Source of the DNA: Monoplex corrugatus
Taxonomy: Eukaryota; Mollusca; Gastropoda; Littorinimorpha; Ranellidae
Reading direction: 5' to 3'
Length of the DNA: 64,000 nt
Assembly (NCBI GenBank): GCA_030674185.1
Contig: CM060305.1
Coordinates: 168,307,736-168,371,735, forward strand
Made by a program: the position numbers and the translations under genes. Below the pieces are notes generated by a model that saw only the letters and a list, made by a program, of their open reading frames with translations, was not told the origin of the DNA and did not search any database. Shown here piece by piece: positions 23,658-36,447 of the stretch; within the stretch, counting starts at the first letter, position 1; the number at the start of each line of letters is the position of its first letter.

Positions 23658-26600
23658 CCTCTCTGATCCTGGCAGTGACGGTGGCTTTCCTGGCTGTGAC
23701 AGAGGCTTACCTATCAGATGTGTTTTATTTAAAAGATGCTTTGCCCCTCAGGAACGCTGCGAGCATGCGCTTTACTGCGTCATGTTTAACTTGTGATTAT
23801 TTCACTGATTAGACATTTCTAGTAGAAACGTGCTAGTAGAAATTGGATTTACCTTGTTTCACTGCTTGTCAGTTCATTTTCACAGACTGACTTTTATCAT
23901 CAAGAATGTTGAAAATATTTTGGAGTCTTTGAAATGATCTCATTGTCCTAAATTTGTTCTCAAGACTCATGCCCGCAATCCATTCTCTTTTCTCCCAGTT
24001 TTGCTCACTTGGTACATTATGAACTGCCTGATCCAGTAAATGTGACATGCCGAACATGTATGCCGATATATATATATATGTATGTATGTATGTATATTTA
24101 TATATAAGCGGGTACCTTGTAAATGCTACGCAGCCGGTGGAATATTCCCTTGTTGTGTGTGAAGTGCTGCAGTTTGTTTGCTTGATTGGTGCATGTGTAT
24201 AAAAAGTACTGATGATACCTTGTGTAATGGATAACAGATAGATAGTCGGACCTGAAGGCTTTGACATGACCGTGTGAAAGCTTTATTCCCTCTAACTGTG
24301 ATATGTACATGCTTGAGATGTGCGTCGACATTGTATGGATCCTGCCCACATTCGTTGACCCGGTAATTCTGCTATTTGTGAAACATACACCTCTGCAGTG
24401 TGGTACACTTGCAGGCATTCTGTGCACATATCGTGGAAGTGAACTGTGGCCTGTAATGAATAATAGAGGGCAGAATATCACAGTAGTTGTAGTAGTTGTG
24501 GTCTTCTGATGTTTTACACAGTCTGTACTGTAGTTGTGCTGTAGTCCTGGGAGCTCTGTGTATCGGTAAAAAAAAAGTTGTCGGTATTGGCATAATGTTC
24601 TGCACAGTTTGTGGTGTAGTCCTTAAAGTTCTGTGTATCATTTTTTACTGTTTGAATACTTTTCCACTTTTTTTTCTCTGTGTAAACAGTTTACCGTTGT
24701 TAATCAAGTTTTTATATTACTTTTATGCTTTTGCTGTTATAATTTATGATTCTTGTTGGTTGGTTACTGTGTTGAGATAAATGGAAAGATTTGTGTGAGT
24801 GTGCGAGAGTGTAGGAAGGTTTTAGTTAATCTCCCAAAGAACGTCAGTGAATTTGTTCCTAACTGGGAAGATAAAAGTGCGAGGAAGAGATTGGGAACCA
24901 TCCTTAAAGGCTCACCCAAGAATAGTAAAGTCTCTGCCACCCTGACACTGTAAAACCTTAAGGTTGTAGGTTAACTTTTGCCTTTTACCTTTACCTTTCA
25001 TCTTTTTAGTTGACCTCTTTGAAAATTCAAATTTTAATTCAAATTCATGATAATTGATTGTCGCAAGGGGGAATTTTGGTGATGATTTCATATATCCAGC
25101 AACAAAGTCAATGTAGAAAAAGACATAATGCTACTGACACAGTGAAACTTTGGTAAAAAAAATATAATAAGCAACCTACAAATATAGAAAGGTGACAGTG
25201 CATACTATCCTTTCCATAAGATTGTTGAAACATTGTGAGCTGTAAACATAGAAAAAGCTGATTGTCTGAGTGGTGTTAGTTTTTAAATCTGTGCTGTTGA
25301 AATTTCCAGACTGGGGATTAATTTGAGTTCAAGGCTCAGAATGCTTTTTTTTTTACCCCAGGTAAAGCCAATATGCCCTCCGATTTCCTATCTCAAGAAA
25401 TCCTCAGAATTAAATCTGATACTTTCTTTGAAAAATGTAAATTTCCAAAACAAAAATGATAGACTAAATCTTCTCTGATTTTGGTATTCTTAAATTCCCC
25501 AAAGTTAAAAATTATGATTTGAATGTTTTACATAAATCCACTCTAAATATGTTTATGTGTAGCCTTGTTGCACATCGAAAAATATTTCATGTTTGAAGTG
25601 TGGAATCCTTAAGAAACAAGTTGTGACATAATTCTCACAGAGTGAGGGTCATTTATAGCTTGGGGCTTATTGATTGTTCTTCTTCTGAAGGATTAATTTC
25701 TTTCATTAAGTGAGTGGAGCCCTAACTTTCTGGTGCTCACCTCCCTATCAAATTATGCCATTTTACCACATTTAGGGAAAAAGAATAAAAATTTGAAATA
25801 AGAAGATATAAGCACAAAAGAAACAAATTTCACAAACATGAAGTTTTGCACTATGATAGAAATCTAACCCAAAGTCAACACATGAAGCTGTGCACTATGA
25901 CAGAAATGTTAACCTTAAGTCTGTGGTCCGCACTGTTTCTGATTCCCAAGAGAGGAAGGGAGTGTAAATGTTCATTTGTGTTCACAGTATCTGTTGCCAC
26001 CTAATCTGACTGTTAAGTACTGGCTAAATCTGTTCCTTGAAGCCCCTGGAAACATTGTCAGTCTTTGTGGAATATCCCCTGTCCTTTGAGTTGAGTTATT
26101 ACAACATTCATCACAGTATGAATCAGCTGTTTTGTAGAAAACTAAATTTTAATTCACGTACACATACACGTAGATAATGATCGACCTTGGGGAAATGTTG
26201 CTTCAAACCCATAGATTTGTTGTAAACACTGGCTTAAGGGAAGCAGCAAGGCTTGGTGCGCTTTATTTTCTATTAAAGTAATCTCTCAATTGTCTTTGAT
26301 GCTTTGGTGTGTATGTTGTAAACATTGGCCAGTAGTAAATCGCCGGCATGACATCTACCTGTTAATCAGTTTTAGTGATATTTTTACCGGTATGACCTGA
26401 TTCCAATATGTTACCTGCTTTTAAACAGAATATACTGACCTACATATGCTAGAAAAAAGACCATATGTTTTTCCCTGGAGTCATGGCAAAAGTTATTTTG
26501 GAAAAATAAATATCTTTGGGTTCTGCTTGTATTCATGCTTATTTGTATCCATAGTGCATCTTTACTGCATTTAATGCCTGTGTGTGGAATCAGCATTTTG

Positions 26601-26930
26601 TTTCTTTGTACAGTCCCACATGCAAATCTGTTGGATCTATATAAAAGGCATCTAGTAATTTTTACTTTGTTAGTATTAGTGTTACTCGATTTTGTTCCTG
26701 TTAAGTGTGGCTTTCAGTTGGATCAATATCACCACTATCACATTTTGATATAAATGCAGATGTGCTTATGGATTGTTAACACAGTAACCGGGAGATTATC
26801 ATTGTCAACATGATGTTTATATTCGGTGTTAGTGAATAGTTCTTGGCACAGTTTGTATCCATTCTGAGTGTGACTAGATTTGTGTACATGTTGTATTTTT
26901 GGAGTCGGTGTTCTGCAATGTTGCCTTAGG
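23658..26930 (+). other. Probable FNIP 3' UTR and downstream flank
   Basis: AT-rich, no conserved coding sequence seen. Candidate poly(A) signals are ATTAAA at 25409 and AATAAA at 25784 and 26505; none can be chosen from sequence alone. A short TATATG/TGTA run lies at 24066-24105. Confidence 0.5.
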
Positions 26931-27955
26931 TAGAAAATGATGTCATTGTCAACATCATCTTTCGATTAAATGTTGCATTAGTTAGAGAATGATGACTTTC
27001 CAGTGTTATCATAGTCAGCACTGTCTTTCCTTTAGATGTTTTCTTAATAAGGAATGATGACTTTCAGTGATATCATAGTCAGCATTGTCTTTCCTTTAGA
27101 TGTTTTCTTAATAAGGAATGATGACTTTTAGTGATATCATAGTCAGCATTGTCTTTCCTTTAGATGTTTTCTTAAATAAGGAATGATGACTTTTAGTGGT
27201 ATAGTCAGTATTGTCTTTCCTTTAGAAGTTTTCTTAATAAGGAATGATGACTTTTAGTGATATCATAGTCAACATTGTCTTTCCTTTAGAAGTTTTCTTA
27301 ATAAGGAATGATGACTTTTAGTGATATCATAGTCAGCATTGTCTTTCCTTTAGATGTTTTCTTAATAAGGAATGATGACTTTTAGTGGTATCATAGTCAG
27401 CACTGTCTTTCCTTTAGATGTTTTCTTAATAAGGAATGATGACTTTAGTGGATATAGTCAGCACTGTCTTTCTTTAGATGTTTTCTTAATAAGGAATGAT
27501 GACTTTAGTGATATCATAGTCAGCACTGTCTTTCCTTTAGATGTTTTCTTAAATAAGGAATGATGACTTTTAGTGGTATCATAGTCAGCACTGTCTTTCC
27601 TTTAGATGTTTTCTTAAATAAGGAATGATGACTTTTAGTGGTATCATAGTCAGCACTGTCTTTCCTTTAGATGTTTTCTTAAATAAGGAATGATGACTTT
27701 TAGTGGTATCATAGTCAGCACTGTCTTTCCTTTAGATGTTTTCTTAAATAAGGAATGATGACTTTTAGTGTATCATAGTCAGCACTGTCTTTCCTTTAGA
27801 TGTTTTCTTAAATAAGGAATGATGACTTTTAGTGATATCAGTCAGCATTGTCTTTCCTTTAAGATTGTTTATGTTAATTAAGGAATTTTGATGATATTTA
27901 GTGTTATCATAGTCCAGCATTGTCCTTCCTTAGATATAGATGATCTTTAGTTTAT
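26930..27955. repeat. 65-bp minisatellite
   Basis: About 15 copies of a 64-65-bp unit containing GGAATGATGACTTTTAGTG, ATCATAGTCAGCACTGTC and TTTCCTTTAGATGTTTTC, decaying towards 27.9-28.1 kb. It lies downstream of FNIP. Confidence 0.94.
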
Positions 27956-28194
27956 CATTATCAACATCGTCTTTGTCTTTAGAATTTGCCTTAATAGGGA
28001 ATGATGCTTTTAGTGTTATCATATCTGCATTGTCTTTCCCTTTAGATTTGTCTTAAGAAGAATTATGGCTTTCACATGTGTTTTCTTTAGAATTTGCCTT
28101 AGATAGGAATGATGACTTTAGTATTATCATTATTAGCATTGCTTTCTTTGTAGATGTTGCTTAGTAAGGAATACGACTTCAGTGTTTCGTGTAA

Positions 28195-29235
28195 ATGTTG
28201 CCTTAGGTAAGGAATGATGACTTTCAGTGGTTATTCCTTAGGTAAGCATGGCTTTGTTTTGTAGATGTTGCCTTAGGTAAGGAATGACGACTTTCAGTGT
28301 TTGTGTAGATGTTGCCTTAGGTAAGGAATGACGACTTTTAGTGTTTGTGTAGATGTTGCCTTAGGTAAGGAATGATGACTTTTAGTGTTTGTGTAGATGT
28401 TGCCTTAGGTAAGGAATGATGACTTTCAGTGTTTGTGTAGATGTTGCCTTAGGTAAGGAATGACGACTTTTAGTGTTTGTGTAGATGTTGCCTTAGGTAA
28501 GGAATGATGACTTTTAGTGTTTGTGTAGATGTTGCCTTAGGTAAGGAATGATGACTTTTAGTGTTTGTGTAGATGTTGCCTTAGGTAAGGAATGATGACT
28601 TTCAGTGTTTGTGTAGATGTTGCCTTAGGTAAGGAATGACGACTTTTAGTGTTTGTGTAGATGTTGCCTTAGGTAAGGAATGATGACTTTTAGTGTTTGT
28701 GTAGATGTTGCCTTAGGTAAGGAATGATGACTTTCAGTGTTTGTGTAGATGTTGCCTTAGGTAAGGAATGAGACTTTTAGTGTTTGTGTAGATGTTGCCT
28801 TAGGTAAGGAATGACGACTTTTAGTGTTTGTGTAGATGTTGCCTTAGGTAAGGAATGACGACTTTCAGTGTTTGTGTAGATGTTGCCTTAGGTAAGGAAT
28901 GATCGACTTTCAGTGTTTGTGTAGATGTTGCCTTAGGTAAGGAATGACGACTTTTAGTGTTTGTGTAGATGTTGCCTTAGGTAAGGAATGATGACTTTTA
29001 GTGTTTGTGTAGATGTTGCCTTAGGTAAGGAATGACGACTTTCAGTGTTTGTGTAGATGTTGCCTTAGGTAAGGAATGATGACTTTCAGTGTTTGTGTAG
29101 ATGTTGCCTTAGGTAAGGAATGACGACTTTCAGTGTTTGTGTAGAGTTGCCTTAGGTAAGGAATGATGACTTTCAGTGTTTGTGTAGATGTTGCCTTAGG
29201 TAAGGAATGACGACTTTCAGTGTTTGTGTAGACTT
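28195..29235. repeat. 44-bp minisatellite, derived from the 65-bp array
   Basis: About 23 copies of a 44-bp unit (TAGATGTTGCCTTAGGTAAG, then GAATGATGACTTTTAGTG). It shares the GAATGATGACTTTTAGTG and TAGATGTT parts of the neighbouring 65-bp unit, but lacks the CATAGTCAGCACTGTC segment. Each unit contains TTAGGTAAGG. Confidence 0.95.
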
Positions 29236-30475
29236 ACCTCAGATGGCAATTGATGACTTTCAGTGTGCTGTTACCAGTATCAACATCATATTTGTCTGTA
29301 GTGTTAATGACTATTAGTGCAGCGTATTTCTGTAGAGATGTTGGCATAAGTAGAAAATTAAAGTGGTAGACAGTCATTGTCAGCATTATCTTTTTGTTTA
29401 GTGTTAATGAATCCTTCTTATTTCTGTGGAGATACTGGCTTAAATAGAGAACTGCATCGCCTCACGTACTACAGAGCTGGTTTGGTTTTGTATGGAACCT
29501 GAACACATGATGTTTCGTGTAGTGTTTGTGCTGAACTGATCACCTTGTTGAATGCTGTTGAAATGTGCAATGATGTTATACTGCTGAAATTTTGGGACGG
29601 AAGATTTGCAGGGTGGTGACTTGCATGGTCAGTCCTTTCTCATACTTGCTATCAATGGATCTGTTCTGTTGTGTTTGTTGTTGTGTTGTTCTGTTGTTCA
29701 TCCCCTGTGTACTGTGTCAATGTGTAGAAAAGGCACTTTAGTCTGTTTCTGACATTGCATTGTTCTGTTAATGAAGCATGGTGTATGGATGTCTGTGATA
29801 CTGACAAATGTTTTGCTGTAAAAGAAGCTGTCCTAAAGTATTAAAAATGGCAGGTGAACGCAGAACATGCGAAGGTTTGATTAGTCTGCTAATGTACATA
29901 GGCGGAGAAAAAAACTCATATTGAGTTTGTTACATATTTTGCTAAATTTAAGGGGGAAAGTAAAAGAAAAAACAGTTGACATTTTTTGATTAAAATCACC
30001 AGCAAATAATGTTGCTGCTTAGAAATCATGTACTTCTGTAGTGTTTGTGTCTTGCTGTCAATATGAAATATCTTGTTTTCTTTCATTTATTTATCATGAA
30101 ATTTATGTATTCATTAGTGTAGTTCGATTTTATGTTGTTACATTCTAGATGTATATTTATATGCTGTATTAAATAACTAATGTAAGCATTACTTATAGAC
30201 ACGTATTTGTCTGGATATATGTTTCCACATATATACGTGAATGTATGTCTGTGAGCATACAAATATGATATAAAAAGTGTGTGTGATTTATTGATTTTAT
30301 TTGTTTATTGAAAGGGCGGTACCATGGAAAACTATACATTAGGTAGAAAAGCATGACTTTAATTGTATGCATCATTTATGTAATTAGTGTGATACATTTT
30401 CAAATCACAATGATCCAGACAGTAAAAATGAGTAATGGAGAATGGAAAAACTCCTTTTGGATTAAGGAAGTATTT

Positions 30476-30518
<43 letters not shown>

Positions 30519-30947
30519 GGAAAACAATGCTGGTTTCTGGGAATGAAGGAAAAGTTTAGTATGATAAAATCTAATGACATGTGATAAAGAACACGGAACA
30601 GAAACAGCTGAATATTTGTAGTAGGCAGCAGCTTTTTTGTTCATAAACTGACTCCCTCAGCCTATCCATAAACTGTGTGACTCTTTTAGCGTATCCACCA
30701 TCATCCTGTGGAAGTTAATGACAGTTAATGGGTAGGCTTACGGAGTTAAAGAAATAAGTGAGATGAGAGTGAGGGGACTGCAAAGTGGGACGTGGGGCAA
30801 TACAGTCTAGATTATACAAATAAGGCCTGTAATATTGGTAAATATGGTATGAAATAGTTGATACCTTATTCTGTTACATGTCAGTCAGATATTTTCAGTG
30901 CATCCCTTTGTTTAGTGTGTGTGTGTGTGTGTGTGGTGTGTGTGTGT

Positions 30948-30988
<41 letters not shown>

Positions 30989-31669
30989 AGAGAGAGAGAG
31001 AGAGAGAGAGAGAACATTGTTTATTTGAATGATTTTTTTCATTTACATGTGTGGAATTTCACCAAGGTCCTGTGAATATAAGAGATCTACTGATGTCAGT
31101 TTTCAACGAGATTTCCTAATTTTCATGGCCAGTTACCCAGCTGTTGGCTAAAAACATCATAGTGTGTGTGTGTGTGTGTGTGCATTCTCTCATTTTCCAT
31201 GGATGAAAAGTGTTGTTATAATATATCCTGATTGAAGCCTTGTTTTAGCCTTTTGGGCAGCATGGTACTCCTGATTTTCCTCTTTTTTGTTTTGTTTCTC
31301 TTTTTTCTTTTTAGAACACCTGAGCAAAATGCTGAGCAGGCATTTTTTTCACTTGCTATTTGGTCTTTTGCGTTTATATCCAGGTTTTAGAAATTTGTAA
31401 TTGTGGTGGGAGAGAAAAGACAGACAGAAAAACCATCAGCTGCAGGAATGTGTAAGCTGCAAGACTATTGATTTCCCTTTATTCTGTCGTGTTAAATTGT
31501 GCATTAGAAATGAATTTGATTGGCATCCTTGAAGTGTCAGTATCCTTTAACTGTTAGATCAAATTCTGTGACCGTTATATTGACACAGCTGCACCATCAT
31601 ATTGAAATATACCATCGTATTGAAATATACATCCGCTTGTAGAAGAAAAAGTGATACTTTGAAAAATCT

Positions 31670-31726
<57 letters not shown>

Positions 31727-32656
31727 TGAGAGAGAGAGAGAGACTCAGAGAGAGAGAGAGAGGGAGATTTGGGGAGTATGACAGATCCTTTTTGATGCGC
31801 ACAGAACCTATGTTTGCATGTGTGAGAGCTTTTTGGAGTATCACAAATCCTTTTTCATGTGCACAATTCGTTGATCAGTCACATTGCAGATGCAGAGCTG
31901 TATTATACCTTAGTGCCATCTGGTGTAACACGTGTGAATATCAACACACAGTGTTCCTGGAAAAGACTGCAACAGAGCTAAAACTTTGTGAACACACATG
32001 CATACGTACCATACCCACCAGAATTTACAAGGTTCAAGATTATATTCTATAGATAAATGGCAGAGCTGGGATTCAGTTTACATGGCTTGGCTGATCAGTT
32101 GATTTATTCTGATGCCCAATATTTTCGTGTCTTGAGGCATAACCACTCGCTGTCTGAGCATGCATGTGCAACAATGATACTGAGAATTGTAGTGTATTAG
32201 CTCGCAGTAATGGTGCTTGAAAAATAAGTGTAAATCATTTGATGATAATTAGAATGTTCAGTCCATGTTGGTAATGATTAGAATGTTCTGTTTTTGTTGA
32301 TCACAATTAGAATGTTTGGTCCATGTTGATATCAGTAAGAATGTTAGGTCCATGTGACTGATGAGAATGTATGTGTGTAAATGGAACGTTGCACATAAAT
32401 GTTTGTGCCTTACGGAGCCCACCATCACATCTTACTGTCTGTTTGGCAGTCGGCAATGGATCAGAAAGCAGCAATGCACATACAGGTGATCATGTATTTA
32501 TTGTAAGGGTAGAGACATGATGAGAGAGAAAATGATATTTGTGTGCGTGTTTTTTTTTTTTAATGAAAAGGTGGTTATGCATGTACGATCGTTATGTGAA
32601 TATGCGACATGGAAATAAACTGTTAGAAATATGCATGTCTTTAAAAGTGAATGAAA

Positions 32657-32700
<44 letters not shown>

Positions 32701-33300
32701 TGTATGTGTGTGTGTGGTGTGAGAGAGAGAGAGAGAGCGCACTGTATGTGTGCAAAAATATGTATACATGGAGCCATACTTGTACAATACTTTTGTATTT
32801 AATGCATATATATAGTACAGATACACATTTAGATTACTAAGTATAAAACCAAGACATTTATCTCGTCCTTTCTCGAAAACATGAGCACACCTGTATCAAA
32901 TACATAAACTAGAAAACAATTTCGAAAAAAAAACAAGAAAACAGAATCAAGCACATTGTTCTCAAGTTTTTGTCAAACTATAGATTTTACATTATTGGAT
33001 TATTGTTAGTTTTTAGTGTCATAGAAGTTTACTGTTTAACGTGCATTGTTTTTAGAGCAGAAGAAATTACAATTTCACAGATGCTTGAAATGTTTTCTGA
33101 AAACGTTGATACTAGTTTTGAATATACATATGCATGATACCACGCGTGCGCACACACACACACACACAGCACGCACACACACACACGTATGCACACACAC
33201 ACATGCACATACACATATACATACACACACACTCCATAAAACCTGCTACTGATATATACCGGTATTGATAATGACAATAATAATTATGTTAGTGAGGCGC
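29236..33300. other. AT-rich flank with scattered (GT)n/(GA)n tracts
   Basis: No convincing exon. Microsatellites: (GT)n 30478-30516; (GT)n(GA)n 30916-31012; (GT)n 31160-31182; (GT)n(GA)n 31671-31765; (GT)n(GA)n 32658-32737; (CA)n 33150-33232. Confidence 0.7.
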
Positions 33301-33306
33301 CAAATC

Positions 33307-33499
33307 TTAACCCTTTGACTACCACACCCTGTCCACCAACTGCAAAAACTCAACCCTTTGACTGCCTTACCCTATCCACCAGCTTCTTGCAGGAAGCTGG
33401 TGGATAGGGTGAGGAAATCAAAGGGTTAAGTTTTTGTTTTGCTTGCATGGTTAACAACGCAGGATGCTGGTAGACAGGGTGTGGGAGTCAAAGGGTTAA
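33307..33499. mobile_element. Nested palindromic TTAA MITE, copy 1
   Basis: Bounded by TTAA, with ends TTAACCCTTTGACT and AGTCAAAGGGTTAA. Inside it, 33341-33437 is a second near-perfect palindrome centred on CTTCTTGCAGGAAG. The inner arms repeat the same CCCTTTGACT...CCCTATCCACCAGC sequence. TTAA termini point to piggyBac-type mobilisation. Confidence 0.8.
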
Positions 33500-33649
33500 G
33501 ATATAAATCAAATCAAAGCGCACACTCTCATCACTCACTAAAACAGTCACCCACAATGAGAAAAACTCAAGAGTACAAAGCACACGCACATGGGGAGGGG
33601 GAGGACAGGAGGAGAGTGGGACAAAGGGATGGACACGAGAGGGGGACAA

Positions 33650-34634
33650 AAAGGTAAGTCTTCCACATACACTTGGAGGAAGACAGGGGAAACCACTAAG
33701 TCTTCCAAATACACTTGGAGGAAGACAGGGGAAATCACTGCTGGACAAAAAGGTAAGTCCTCCAAATTCACTTGGAGGAAGACAGGGGAAATCACTGCTG
33801 GACAAAAAGGTAAGTCTTCCAAATACACTTGGAGGAAGACAGGGGAAATCACTGCTGGACAAAAAGGTAAGTCTTCCACTTGGAGGAAGACAGGGGAAAT
33901 CACTGCTGGACAAAAAGGTAAGTCTTCCACATACACTTGGAGGAAGACAGGGGAAATCACTGCTGGACAAAAAGGTAAGTCTTCCACATACACTTGGAGG
34001 AAGACAGGGGAAATCACTGCTGGACAAAAAGGTAAGTCTTCCACAGACACTTGGAGGAAGACAAGGGAAATCACTGCTGGACAAAAAGGTAAGTCTTCCA
34101 AATACACTTGGAGAAAGACAGGGGAAATCACTGCTGGACAAAAAGGTAAGTCTTCCAAATACACTTGGAGGAAGACAGGGGAAATCACTGCTGGACAAAA
34201 AGGTAAGTCTTCCACATACACTTGGAGGAAGACAGGGGAAATCACTGCTGGACAAAAAGGTAAGTCTTCCAAATACACTTGGAGGAAGACAGGGGAAATC
34301 ACTGCTGGACAAAAAGGTAAGTCTTCCACAGACACTTGGAGGAAGACAGGGGAAAACACTGCTGGACAAAAAGGTAAGTCCTCCAAATACACTTGGAGGA
34401 AGACAGGGGAAATCACTGCTGGACAAAAAGGTAAGTCTTCCAAATACACTTGGAGGAAGACAGGGGAAATCACTGCTGGACAAAAAGGTAAGTCCTCCAA
34501 ATACACTTGGAGGAAGACAGGGGAAATCACTGCTGGACAAAAAGGTAAGTCTTCCACATACACTTGGAGGAAGACAGGGGAAATCACTGCTGGACAAAAA
34601 GGTAAGTCCTCCAAATACACTTGGAGGAAGACAC
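33650..34634. repeat. 57-bp minisatellite with donor-like motif and hairpin in each unit
   Basis: About 17 copies of a 57-bp unit. It contains AAAAAGGTAAGTCTTCCA, then TACACTTGGAGGAAGACAGG and GGAAATCACTGCTGGAC. GTCTTCCAA pairs with TTGGAGGAAGAC. Period 57 with no stops gives long frames on both strands (plus: K-S-S-T-Y-T-W-R-K-T-G-E-I-T-A-G-Q-K-G). No start, codon bias or homologue supports coding. Confidence 0.95.
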
Positions 34635-34759
34635 AGTATGTGACTGTTGAAGAGACAAGGGAAGCTCATTCCAGTTGTGTGGACCGGACAAGAAAAAGAG
34701 TGGCAACCTCCACCCCCCCCCCCCCCCCTTCCAAAGTCAATCCCAAATACTAACAAGTG

Positions 34760-35330
34760 TGTTCTTTAGGGCTTGTTGGCTGGGCAACGCGTGATCCATT
34801 TGTGGAACTCTTTGTTGTGAAATAAAAAGAAGACGTTGACAAATGAAAGATGGCCAAACAAATCAGCGTTATCTCTTCCTTTATACACAAGCTTTGACAG
34901 AAACAAGAAGTTGCAGTAAAACAAGATCGGCTGATTTCACAGTGCCAACATGAACTCCTTGTAAGGGTGAAAAAAGCAAAAGAAACAAGACGAGATGGAC
35001 CACTGTCCCTTCAACCGTCACACACAGCCTCTTCTCAGAGAAGATGTTGGACAAGACATGTTCTGGAAATCCATACAGTGACAACTTCAGGACGAATTGT
35101 TTCTTTCAAACTGCTCTAAGTAAATCGACAAACACTTTCAGGATGTCCTTGTTTTGTTCTTGATTTCCCATAAAAAAAAAGTTCACAAGGTGGTATTCTG
35201 TGCTCCACTGTCTTCCATATCCTGCTTGTTTTGTGTGTGTGTGTGTGTGTTTTGTTTGTTTGCCTTTGAGCTGGTTGAACTCAACATGATGACGAAGAAG
35301 TGTCTGTAAGTCTGTCTGTCTGTATGTATG

Positions 35331-35362
<32 letters not shown>

Positions 35363-36440
35363 TGTATGTATGTATGTATGTATGTATGTATGTATGCATG
35401 TATGCATCCATGCATACCGTTTGTAAGCCTTTTTTTTTTAGGTTTTGAACGCAGTTTAAGCGACTGGTAATTTCTATATTCACCATTTTCTTATTCTCTT
35501 CTTCCCATTCTTACTAATAAGCAAAACGACAGTCCCGTGAAATTAAGAAGAAAGGGGCGGGATAGTAGGGGGAGGGGAGGGGGGTAGGGGGTGTGGCTGT
35601 GACCATTCGTAACTGGAGGAAGAAGCAAACATACTGAGGGAGAGATCATCCTACGGATGCCAAGCTACAGTAGATATTTCATATTGACAACAGAATCAAG
35701 CCAGTACATTTGTTATAATGGCATGTCTCGGTTTCTGTTTTGTTCAACTAACTCCAGTCTGTTGTTAAACAAACTGTAGCATACAGTTGTGATATAACCA
35801 GGTATTTCTTCAGAATGAAGACAACATAGTTAGGTCTAATTTAAATGTCACTAAAACGATACAGATCTGACAGTTACAGATCATAATTGTTTCTTATTAG
35901 ATTAAAAAAATTTTTTTTTTAAGGATCATCGCTCTTACACAATTTCGTTTGTGCTCATAGTCTCTTAATGCTAATGAAAGTTTTTTGTTCGAATTCATTA
36001 ATAATAACACTCGGAACGATCATAAGAGCTGATTTGAAGATTAAAATCTGCAGCGAAATCAGTGCACAGATCACACATGAGTACGTCGCTGTTTTATTGA
36101 AAACTTATCTTATTCACCTGAGACGATTCACCAAGAACTGCCATTTAGACGCAACCGGAATTTAGAAAATCAACAACAATCTGCGCTATACAGCAGTGAA
36201 AATCTAATTTATTCTCGACTGAAATAAGCTTATTTTTAAAGGGTTGTCCAATATTGAATAATTGTCCAGTTATTCTATTGTATACTAGCACACAAAAATG
36301 TAGGTTAGGTAAATCGTAGGCTAGGTAAGACCTCAGGACCTGGGCAACTTAAGGGTTTATGTGCAGACTTAAGGCTTGTGCCATGATCACCATTACATGG
36401 TATCTATGACATTAGTGCATATGGAATTCATTCCGAACGA
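34760..36440. other. Non-coding flank with (GTAT)n
   Basis: No exon recognised. (GT)n at 35232-35250 and (TATG)n at 35319-35405. The stretch ends just past the stop of the minus-strand gene, so its 3' UTR may lie here. Confidence 0.6.
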
Positions 36441-36447
36441 GGAGACG

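Noticed and set aside
33650..34634. CRISPR-like array
   Set aside because: The 57-bp units are contiguous with no unique spacers, and the setting is eukaryotic. The same holds for the other arrays.
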